Assembly: GCA_046758065.1 (NCBI GenBank)
Contig: JBHHZM010000084.1
Location: forward strand, 1 to 13,645
Length of the DNA: 13,645 bases
Direction of reading: 5' to 3'
Origin: JBHHZM01 sp046758065
Lineage (GTDB): Bacteria > Pseudomonadota > Alphaproteobacteria > JAAXGF01
The notes beneath the pieces were generated by a model that was not told the DNA's origin, ran no database searches, and saw only the letters and a list, made by a program, of their open reading frames with translations. The position numbers and the translations under genes are program-made. This document shows, one piece after another, positions 1 through 8,594 of the stretch (within the stretch, counting starts at the first letter, position 1; every line of letters starts with the position of its first letter).

Positions 1-341
1 ATATCGTCGTCTCGCTCGAGTTCCTGATGAAACAGGCGGGCTACGACGTGCGCGTTGCGCGCAACGGCGAGGAGGCGCTGAGGGCGATCGAGGAGCGAAC
101 GCCCGACCTCGTTCTGCTCGACGTGATGATGCCCAAGCGCAACGGTTACGACGTTTGCCAGACGATGCGCGCCGATCCGCGCTTCAAGGACGTGTGCATC
201 ATCATGCTGACCGCCAAGGGCCGCGACGTCGAGCGCGAGAAGGGCCTCGCCCTCGGTGCCGACGACTATATCACCAAGCCGTTTTCGACCCGCGAGGTGA
301 TGGAGCGCGTGCGTCAATACGTCGATACCACCGAAGGCTGA
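1..341 (+). CDS. Receiver-only response regulator (5' end cut by window)
   Basis: This is a CheY-like receiver domain that would accept a phosphoryl group from a histidine kinase. The frame is open from base 3, so the true start lies upstream. The visible part begins just after where the N-terminal acidic pair of a receiver should be, so roughly ten residues are missing. The phosphoacceptor aspartate is in LLDVMMPKRNG (codon at 120-122), the switch threonine in IIMLTAKG and the conserved lysine in YITKPF. Translation stops about 15 residues after that lysine, so there is no DNA-binding or enzymatic output domain. Only 29 bases separate it from the next gene, so the two are probably co-transcribed. 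The nearest functional kinase is the symporter-kinase at 2853-5606, its likely partner by position. The fold call is secure; the partner is an inference. Confidence 0.93.
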   Translation, partial: IVVSLEFLMKQAGYDVRVARNGEEALRAIEERTPDLVLLDVMMPKRNGYDVCQTMRADPRFKDVCIIMLTAKGRDVEREKGLALGADDYITKPFSTREVMERVRQYVDTTEG

Positions 342-370
342 CGGCGGCGGCATAACGGAACCGCGGAACG

Positions 371-2479
371 ATGAATATCCGCGTCACCGTCGCCGTCGTG
401 TTCGCCGCGCTGGGACTGGCGGCCCTGGCGATCCTGGAAGGCGCGCTGTGGCTGGCGTCCCGCGCGCCGACCGAAGCGGCCGAAAGCGCCGCGACGGAAG
501 CGGTTCTCGTGGGCGGCCTCGGGGGACTCGTGCTCGCCGCCCTCATCGGCGCGGCCTGGCTGTTCTTTCACCTGCGCCTGGTGAGGCCGCTCGCCGGGCT
601 CGCCCGGGGCGCCGAAATCCTCGTCCGGCTCGATTCCGAAGGGGCGATCGAACTGCCCGAGGCCCACGCGCTGGGCTCGCTTGTCGCCAGCGTGCGTGCG
701 CTCAGCGAGCGGTTGCGCGCGGCGCGCGGCGAGATGGGCAAGACCGTCGCCCAGGCGACCGCGCGGGTCGAAGAGACCAAGAGCCGCCTCGAGGCCATAC
801 TGCTCGATCTCAGCGAAGGCGTGGTGGAGTGCAACCTCGACCACCGGGTGCTGCTCTACAACCAGACGGCGGCGCGCATTCTCGGTGCGCCCGAAACGCT
901 CGGCCTCGGCCGCCCGCTGTTCGAGGTGATCACCCGGGCGCCGGTCCTGCACGCCCTCGAACGGCTTAGCTACCGCGCCGCCGAGAACCGGGCGCGCCCG
1001 GAGGAGCTGATCGAGCCTTTCGTCTGCGCCCGCGAGGGATCGAGTACGTTGTTGCAGGGGCGCATGAGTCTGATCCGCGACCCGGGCGGCCAAACCAGCG
1101 GCTACGTGCTGACCTTCGCCGACGTGAGCGACGAGATCCAGGCGCTGGCGCGCCGGGACTCGCTGCTTCGCGCGGCCACCGAGGGTCTGCGCGCGCCGCT
1201 CGCCAACCTCTGCGCGGCGGCCGAGACCCTGGCGGCGCACCCCGAACTCGAGGCCGACTCACGGGCCGACTTCGAACGGGTGATCAATGCGGAGAGCGCG
1301 GTGCTGAGTGAACGGCTCGAGGCGCTGGCCGCTGGTTTCCGGGCTTTGCGGGGCGGGCACTGGCCGACCGCCGACGTATACTCGGTCGATCTGATCAACT
1401 GCGTCATCCGCCATCTACGCGAAACCGAACTCGCCGTCACCATGATCGGCATGCCGCTGTGGCTGCACGGCGACAGCCTCTCGCTGATGCTGGGGCTCGC
1501 CCAGATCATCGAACGTATTCACGGCGAGACCGGCGTTCGCGAGTTCGACATCGAGGCGCGCCTCGGCGACCATCGGGTCTATCTCGACGTTATCTGGCGC
1601 GGCGCGCCGATCGCCGCGAAGACTCTGGATTCATGGCTCCCATCCCCGATCGAAGGCGCACTCGGCGCCCAGACGCTCGGCGACGTACTCGCGCGCCACG
1701 AAGGCGAACTATGGAGCCAGCCGGAGCGCGCGGACCGGGCGCTGGTGCGCATTCCCCTGCCCGCGCCGCTGCGCTCGCAGTTCGAGCCGGCGCGCGAGGC
1801 GTTGCCGCCCCGACCCGAGTTCTACGACTTCGATCTCGCCCACCAACCGGCGGTGACAGGTGCGGCGGGCGAGCGTCTTCTGCGCGATTCCACCTATGTG
1901 GCGTTCGATACCGAGACCACGGGCCTGTGGCCCTCGGACGGCGACGAGATCGTTTCGATCGCCGGCGTGCGCATTGTCAACGGCCGCATCCTCACCGGCG
2001 AAACCTTCTACCGCATGATCAATCCCGAACGGTCGATACCGGCGCGCTCGACGCGCTTCCACGGCATCACCGACGACATGGTGAAGGACAAGCCGCCGGC
2101 GCGCGTCGTGCTTCCCCAGTTCAAGACCTTCGCGGGCGACGCCGTGCTGGTCGCGCACAACGCCGCCTTCGACATGAAATTCCTCGCACTCAAGGAAGGC
2201 GAGAGCGGCGTCAGCTTCGACAACGCCGTGCTCGACCTGCTGCTGCTTTCGGCGTTCCTCCACGATCACACGCCGGACCACAGTTTCGATGCGATCGCGG
2301 CGCGCTTCGGCGTCGAAGTGAGCGACCGCCACACCGCGCTGGGAGACGCCATGGCCACGGCCGGTATTTTCGTCGCCATGATCGACCTCCTGGAAGACCG
2401 CGACATTCGCACGCTCGATCAGGCACTCGAGGCGGCAAACGCGATGATTGAAGTGCGCAAACGGCAGGCGCGGTTCTAG
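371..2479 (+). CDS. Membrane-anchored PAS / degenerate histidine kinase / DEDDh exonuclease fusion
   Basis: This 702-residue protein has two N-terminal membrane helices (about 5-30 and 47-68), a HAMP-like and coiled linker (69-137), and a PAS domain (about 138-255). A histidine-kinase-like core follows: a DHp-like segment (258-325) and an ATPase-like segment (340-465). The C-terminal 3'-5' exonuclease of the DnaQ/DEDDh family spans about 508-690. The exonuclease motifs are intact: D513 and E515 in FDTETTGL, D601 in HNAAFDMKFL, and H654 and D659 in HTALGD. The kinase core is not intact. In the H-box TEGLRAPL, E271 replaces the histidine, and the asparagine and glycine boxes are unrecognisable. 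Automated annotation would probably call it DNA polymerase III epsilon, but membrane anchoring and the sensor part argue against a replisome role. It more likely acts on a small nucleotide or RNA substrate in response to a signal. ATG at 371 is chosen because it gives the first membrane helix directly after the preceding gene. Confidence 0.9.
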   Translation: MNIRVTVAVVFAALGLAALAILEGALWLASRAPTEAAESAATEAVLVGGLGGLVLAALIGAAWLFFHLRLVRPLAGLARGAEILVRLDSEGAIELPEAHALGSLVASVRALSERLRAARGEMGKTVAQATARVEETKSRLEAILLDLSEGVVECNLDHRVLLYNQTAARILGAPETLGLGRPLFEVITRAPVLHALERLSYRAAENRARPEELIEPFVCAREGSSTLLQGRMSLIRDPGGQTSGYVLTFADVSDEIQALARRDSLLRAATEGLRAPLANLCAAAETLAAHPELEADSRADFERVINAESAVLSERLEALAAGFRALRGGHWPTADVYSVDLINCVIRHLRETELAVTMIGMPLWLHGDSLSLMLGLAQIIERIHGETGVREFDIEARLGDHRVYLDVIWRGAPIAAKTLDSWLPSPIEGALGAQTLGDVLARHEGELWSQPERADRALVRIPLPAPLRSQFEPAREALPPRPEFYDFDLAHQPAVTGAAGERLLRDSTYVAFDTETTGLWPSDGDEIVSIAGVRIVNGRILTGETFYRMINPERSIPARSTRFHGITDDMVKDKPPARVVLPQFKTFAGDAVLVAHNAAFDMKFLALKEGESGVSFDNAVLDLLLLSAFLHDHTPDHSFDAIAARFGVEVSDRHTALGDAMATAGIFVAMIDLLEDRDIRTLDQALEAANAMIEVRKRQARF

Positions 2480-2586
2480 AATGGACCACGTTCGGAATGG
2501 ATCAGGCGCGCAGACGCCCGCGCGCCGTGCGCAACGAAAGGGCGCAGGCGTATGATCCGGGGCACAGCCGTGACGAGCGCGCGGGC

Positions 2587-2596
2587 GGAGGGGGAG
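2587..2596 (+). promoter_or_regulatory. Strong ribosome binding site setting the start at 2599
   Basis: The purine run GGAGGGGGAG ends two bases before ATG at 2599. It fixes the start of the small membrane protein at 2599 rather than at the upstream in-frame ATG at 2497, whose extra residues are arginine-rich and unlike a protein N terminus. Confidence 0.75.
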
Positions 2597-2598
2597 CG

Positions 2599-2850
2599 AT
2601 GAACGGATCCCGCGTTACCGCAGACCGCATAGCCGCGCTCTTCCTTCTGGGCGCGCTGGCTTTCAACGCGCCGATTCTGATGATCTTCAGCGGCGGACCG
2701 ATGATTTTCGGCGTTCCGCTGCTCTACGTCTACCTCTTCGGCGCCTGGGCGGTGCTGATCGCGCTGATGGGACTGAGCGCCCGCCGCACCCGAGACGTCG
2801 AGTTCGGCGCACCGCCGCCCGCGCCGCCCGACGCCGACGAAGGACGCTGA
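2599..2850 (+). CDS. Small two-helix membrane protein, symporter small-subunit-like
   Basis: This 83-residue protein has two membrane helices (about 11-29 and 34-57) and a short acidic, proline-rich C-terminal tail. It ends two bases before the ATG of the symporter-kinase, so the two are almost certainly translated together. Sodium/solute symporters often travel with tiny two-helix partners (families such as DUF4212, DUF3311 and DUF997). The pattern FGVPLLYVYLFGAW resembles such partners, DUF3311 in particular, but I cannot confirm family membership by eye. By position it is probably an accessory subunit of the fused symporter-kinase, perhaps affecting assembly or sensing. The start is set by a strong ribosome binding site. 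That it is a real membrane protein is fairly sure; its role is inferred. Confidence 0.82.
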   Translation: MNGSRVTADRIAALFLLGALAFNAPILMIFSGGPMIFGVPLLYVYLFGAWAVLIALMGLSARRTRDVEFGAPPPAPPDADEGR

Positions 2851-2852
2851 AC

Positions 2853-5606
<2,754 letters not shown>

Positions 5607-5614
5607 CCCGACGG

Positions 5615-7105
5615 TCAGAAAAGCGCGCCCGTGAGATCGTGTTTGACGCGGTCGCGAAAGCTGGCGATGGCGTCGAAGTGATCGATCAGCATGTCGCGTT
5701 CGCGCGCCGACAGCGCGTCGATGGGCGCCAGGTTGCCGACTTCGCGACCGACCTTGAAATCGGCGATCTGCTGGCGCAGCAACAAATCGGTAATGAGGCG
5801 GAAGGCGCCGGTGAGGTAGTCGCCGACGTTGGCGTCGATCACGCCGCGGGCGTGTAGCGCGGCAATCCGCGCGAGCGTCGCGGTCTCGGGCACGCCGGAC
5901 CTCAGGGCGATCAGCCGGACGCTCTCGACGAGCGGCAGCGTGCCGCTGTACTTGAGGTTGATCCAGCGGCCCGGCCGCCCGGGATCGCGCTCGGTGCGCA
6001 ATCGCCCGAACGGACTGAGCGCCACCCGGTGGTCGGCTTGCAGGCTGTACATCTCGTGCAGAAAGATCGGGTTGGCGGGCAGCACCCGTGTGACGTCGCT
6101 GCGCAACGCCTCGGCGAGACGGTCGGCGCCGTGGGTAATGCGGAAATCGAAGAAGATATCGGCGAGCCTGAGCGCCACGGCGCTGCGCTTGTGCATCCAC
6201 AGGTCGATCTGCGCCCGCCACTGGGAAAGCGTTTTGCGCCACACCGGATTGGTCGCCATAACGTTGCCGCGGCACAACGGAATGCCGATTGCGTCGAGAG
6301 CCTGTGTCATGCGCTCGGCGAGTTCGATGAAGAAGGCGTCGATGCGGCCATGCTCGGCGTCCGGGTAGTCCTCGAGAATGAAACCGTTGTCCTGGTCCGG
6401 AAAGAGATAGCTCTCGCCGCGTCCGCCCGAGCCCATGACGATCGCGGCGAAGGCAACCGGCGGCGCGCCCCAACCCGCCTCGGCCATGGCGTTCAGGCTC
6501 TGTGCGATGACGCTGCGGTTGATGTCGAGATTGATGTCGCTCAGCAGTGTCTGGATCTCGGGCGCCGGTACGTTGTCCCGGAACAGGGCGTCTGCGACCT
6601 CGACCTGCGCCCGCTTGACCTCCTTGAGACCGTCGAGTGTCTCTTCGTGAGTCAACCGGTCGATTAGGTCGACGAGCTGACTCGACGTCGCCGCCAGCGC
6701 CTCATGCAGGTTGAGAAGGCCGACGACGGCCCCGTCCGCGTCGACGACGGGCATGTGACGCAGTCGGGCGCGCCGCATGTAGGCGATGGCGTGGAAGAGG
6801 TAATCCCGGTCACGGACGCTCCGAACGGGGGCGCTCATCGCCTCGTCGATCGGCACCGCACCGTCGCGGCGAAAGGCGATTCGGCGGGTCACGTCCTGCT
6901 CGGTGACGATGCCCAGGATGCCGCCTTCCGGCCCGATGACGACGAGGCTTTCCGCCGCCGCCTCGACCATGCGCGCCACCGCCTCGGCGCAACTCGCGCC
7001 CGAGGCCAGAAGCACCGGCTTGCGACGCATGTGTTCACTCACGAGCTGGCGGAATGCGGCTGTCTGGGACACGGTATTCCCGTCGGGTTCCGGCGCTCGC
7101 GCCAT
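5615..7105 (-). CDS. CBS-domain DUF294 nucleotidyltransferase-like protein
   Basis: This 496-residue soluble protein has two CBS domains (about 20-72 and 85-140). They are followed by a DUF294 nucleotidyltransferase domain (about 150-300) and the DUF294 C-terminal substrate-binding domain (about 340-490). The nucleotidyltransferase signature is MGSGGRGE (224-231), followed by DQDN with D237 and D239 as likely metal ligands. CBS pairs usually bind adenine nucleotides, so activity may follow energy state. Many DUF294 proteins also carry an N-terminal cyclic-nucleotide-binding domain; this one lacks it. The family resembles GlnD-type transferases in its catalytic part, but its substrate is not established. 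The ATG at 7105 is chosen because it keeps the first CBS domain whole and has GGGA about ten bases upstream. A GTG at residue 12 is an alternative. The longer open frame beyond 7105 runs into the divergent gene. DUF294 genes often neighbour acetate-type symporters. Confidence 0.92.
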   Translation of the reverse strand: MARAPEPDGNTVSQTAAFRQLVSEHMRRKPVLLASGASCAEAVARMVEAAAESLVVIGPEGGILGIVTEQDVTRRIAFRRDGAVPIDEAMSAPVRSVRDRDYLFHAIAYMRRARLRHMPVVDADGAVVGLLNLHEALAATSSQLVDLIDRLTHEETLDGLKEVKRAQVEVADALFRDNVPAPEIQTLLSDINLDINRSVIAQSLNAMAEAGWGAPPVAFAAIVMGSGGRGESYLFPDQDNGFILEDYPDAEHGRIDAFFIELAERMTQALDAIGIPLCRGNVMATNPVWRKTLSQWRAQIDLWMHKRSAVALRLADIFFDFRITHGADRLAEALRSDVTRVLPANPIFLHEMYSLQADHRVALSPFGRLRTERDPGRPGRWINLKYSGTLPLVESVRLIALRSGVPETATLARIAALHARGVIDANVGDYLTGAFRLITDLLLRQQIADFKVGREVGNLAPIDALSARERDMLIDHFDAIASFRDRVKHDLTGALF

Positions 7106-7254
7106 ACTCGTCCCAAAACCGCCGTTCGTGCAACCCGGGCCGCCTCGGGATGAGGCATGCCTGTAGCAATTCGCACGCGGAGGCGGTAGGCTTCGGCCAA
7201 GGATATCCGGACGGGTCCCCGCGGATCGTAATAACCGCAATATCAAGGGTGACG
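7106..7254. promoter_or_regulatory. Divergent intergenic control region
   Basis: These 149 bases separate the DUF294 gene (minus) from the kinase paralogue (plus) and must hold the promoters for both, since each gene lacks an obvious upstream partner on its strand. AAGGGT at 7245-7250 is the ribosome site for the plus-strand gene. A perfect palindrome GGATATCC lies at 7201-7208. I find no convincing -35/-10 pair on either strand. Confidence 0.5.
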
Positions 7255-8202
7255 ATGGCCACCAGAGTTGTCCTATCCGGTACGGACTGGGACGAACTCC
7301 TCGCCAGGCACCGGAAGAACGTCGAGACCCTCCGAAAGGCGAACCGGCTGGCTTCCGGCGACGCCCAGGCGGGAATTCGGGAACTTCTCGGCGAGGTCTC
7401 GAGGCTGATCGAGGGGTGTCGTCAGTTCGAGCGGAAATCGCGCGACTTCGAGGCGGCGATGGCCGGGCTCGGAACGGCAAGCGAGAACCTCGAGGCCGAG
7501 GTCCGTTCGCTGCCCGAAGGCTTCCTCGCCACGGTGTCGCCGAAACTGCTGTCGCCGTTTACCTCGATCTGCTCGTTCTCGGAAATCCTCAGCGACTATC
7601 CCGAGCTGCCGCTCGACCAACGCAACAGCTTCCTCGACATCGTCATAAAGGAAAGCGGGCGACTCACCCGGATGATCGAGCAGGTCGTCGCCTTTGCCCG
7701 CATGCGGGCGGGCCGCATGGACTGGCATGTGGTCGACGTCGACCTGTGCGAGGCGGTGGCCGACGCAACGGCGGCCACCGAGCCCCTGTTCCGCGACAAG
7801 GTGGTCGCGCTCGACATTGCCCTGGCGGAACGGTTGCCCCCGGTGCGCGCCGACGGCGACTGGCTGGTCGAAGTGCTCCGCAACCTGCTCACCAACGCGG
7901 CGAAGTTCAGCGAGGCCGGCAAGGGCCAGGTAGCGGTGGCCGCGGCGCCCGCCGGGCGCATGGTCGAGGTAAATGTTTCCGACGACGGCCCGGGCATCGC
8001 GCCCGAGCGCCGAAGCATCGTGTTCGCGCAGTATCTCGAATGCGACGACACGCTCAGCGACGAACCCCAAGGCGCGGGCCTTGGCTTGGCGCTGAGCAAG
8101 CAGGCGGTCGAGCACTTCGGCGGCCGCATCTGGGTCGACAGCGCCGCAGGCGGCGGAGCTCGGTTCGCTTTCACCTTGCCGGCCGGCGGTGCCCGTATCT
8201 GA
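7255..8202 (+). CDS. Histidine kinase paralogue lacking the phosphoacceptor histidine
   Basis: This 315-residue soluble protein aligns almost without gaps with residues 633-917 of the symporter-kinase at 2853-5606: coiled helix (about 40-90), HisKA (90-158), HATPase (about 200-310). The H-box ISHELRTPL has become VSPKLLSPF, so P96 stands where the histidine should be; neighbouring E, R, T and L have also changed. The ATPase side keeps the N-box LRNLLTN (N210, N214), G1 box DDGPGI (243-248), G2 box GAGLGL (273-278) and the shared DTLSDEPQG stretch. It could bind ATP but cannot phosphorylate itself at this site. It may pair with the true kinase or act as a switch for the symporter gene downstream. 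There is no membrane segment. ATG at 7255 has a good ribosome site; the longer frame from 7054 overlaps the divergent gene and is not used. The histidine loss is seen directly; the role is inferred. Confidence 0.9.
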   Translation: MATRVVLSGTDWDELLARHRKNVETLRKANRLASGDAQAGIRELLGEVSRLIEGCRQFERKSRDFEAAMAGLGTASENLEAEVRSLPEGFLATVSPKLLSPFTSICSFSEILSDYPELPLDQRNSFLDIVIKESGRLTRMIEQVVAFARMRAGRMDWHVVDVDLCEAVADATAATEPLFRDKVVALDIALAERLPPVRADGDWLVEVLRNLLTNAAKFSEAGKGQVAVAAAPAGRMVEVNVSDDGPGIAPERRSIVFAQYLECDDTLSDEPQGAGLGLALSKQAVEHFGGRIWVDSAAGGGARFAFTLPAGGARI

Positions 8203-8236
8203 AATCCCGACAGCCCTCGATCGGACACGATCGATG

Positions 8237-8379
8237 CTGCAATGCAATATCCACCGCGCTGCAGCGAATTTTTGCAACGCAGTATTTTTCTATCGCATTG
8301 CGGAGATTCTTTGCATTTCAATAAGTTCCGTGAAATACACGTTCGTTTCGTGTGGGCTTTAACTTTGTGGTGCATTGCA
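8237..8379. repeat. Cluster of TGCA(A/T)TGCA-like palindromic sites
   Basis: Four related nine-base sites are visible: TGCAATGCA at 8238-8246, TGCAACGCA at 8273-8281, CGCATTGCG at 8294-8302 and TGCATTGCA at 8371-8379. Three fit the palindrome YGCAWTGCR exactly and the second differs at one position. The first and second also share a longer direct repeat (TGCAAYGCARTAT), 35 bases apart. CTGCAATGCA at 8237-8246 recurs inverted at 8371-8380. A separate palindrome, CGCTGCAGCG, is at 8257-8266. The last site lies 11 bases before the candidate -35 box. Such an arrangement suits an operator array; the binding protein is unknown. Regulators of the RamB/ScfR group, which control acetate and propionate genes, recognise TTTGCAAA-like elements, and TTTTTGCAA and TTTGCATT occur here too, but the match is loose. 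Confidence 0.45.
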
Positions 8380-8438
8380 GAAGTTTTCGTTTGGCAGGCG
8401 GGCGTCAAGCTGGTACTTTTTGCGTCTTGAAGGGACTG

Positions 8439-8482
8439 CATGAACCCTGCGTCGGCGTTGCGTCTCGCAGACAGGATTCATG
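8439..8482 (+). repeat. Inverted repeat in the symporter leader
   Basis: CATGAACCCTG at 8439-8449 pairs with CAGGATTCATG at 8472-8482, giving an 11-base stem with one C/A mismatch and a 22-base loop. No T run follows, so it is not an intrinsic terminator. It would hide the start codon of the small open frame at 8440 if it formed in RNA, or it could be a DNA operator. Confidence 0.4.
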
Positions 8483-8523
8483 GGGCGCCTGCAAAGAAGC
8501 GGCCGCGAGCGAACCGCCGGTAG
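8440..8523 (+). CDS. Possible 27-residue leader peptide
   Basis: A short ATG-started frame is preceded by GAAGGGA at 8429-8435, a well-placed ribosome site, and ends at TAG 71 bases before the symporter start. The peptide is strongly basic at its C-terminal end, with KKRPR followed by more arginines. Its start codon lies inside the inverted repeat at 8439-8482. No family is recognised. It could be a regulatory leader whose translation affects the downstream gene, or simply chance; the ribosome site is the only positive evidence. Confidence 0.22.
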   Translation: MNPASALRLADRIHGAPAKKRPRANRR

Positions 8524-8583
8524 CAACAACGAGAAAAAGCATGAGATAATCGGCTTCGCCAGGCGGGACGTTCTACTGAACAC

Positions 8584-8590
8584 GGGAGGT
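8584..8590 (+). promoter_or_regulatory. Ribosome binding site for a TTG start
   Basis: GGGAGGT lies directly before TTG at 8595, with five bases between the GGAGG core and the codon. No in-frame ATG or GTG follows before the first membrane helix of the symporter, so the TTG start is the best choice. A rare start codon behind a strong ribosome site may limit translation. Confidence 0.7.
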
Positions 8591-8594
8591 AGAA

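Larger units (their letters stand above)
8203..8594 (+). promoter_or_regulatory. Long control region upstream of the symporter gene
   Basis: This 392-base stretch has no convincing large gene and is visibly richer in A and T than its flanks. It contains a cluster of short TGCA(A/T)TGCA-like palindromes (8238-8379), a possible promoter (TTGGCA at 8391-8396, 17 bases, then a weak TACTTT at 8414-8419), an inverted repeat (8439-8482) and a small open frame with a ribosome site (8440-8523). Together these suggest a strongly regulated transcription start for the symporter. The promoter hexamers are only a partial match. Confidence 0.6.

Noticed and set aside
371..2479. DNA polymerase III epsilon subunit as the function of the exonuclease fusion
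   Set aside because: The exonuclease motifs match, but the two membrane helices, PAS and kinase-like regions and the location in a signalling operon do not fit a replisome proofreading subunit.
7054..7254. N-terminal extension of the kinase paralogue to an ATG at 7054
   Set aside because: It would overlap the start of the divergent DUF294 gene, and the ATG at 7255 has a clear ribosome site.
7106..7480. N-terminal extension of the DUF294 protein to 7480
   Set aside because: The extra residues are proline- and arginine-rich without a domain and lie antisense to the kinase paralogue; the CBS domain begins after 7105.
8391..8427. A sigma-54 type -24/-12 promoter before the symporter
   Set aside because: GG and GC dinucleotides occur near TGGTACTTTTTGC but with eight bases between them instead of ten, which does not fit.
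8242..8430. A 62-codon plus-strand frame in the control region
   Set aside because: Its ATG lies inside a repeated TGCAATGCA site, there is no ribosome site upstream, and no family resemblance is visible.
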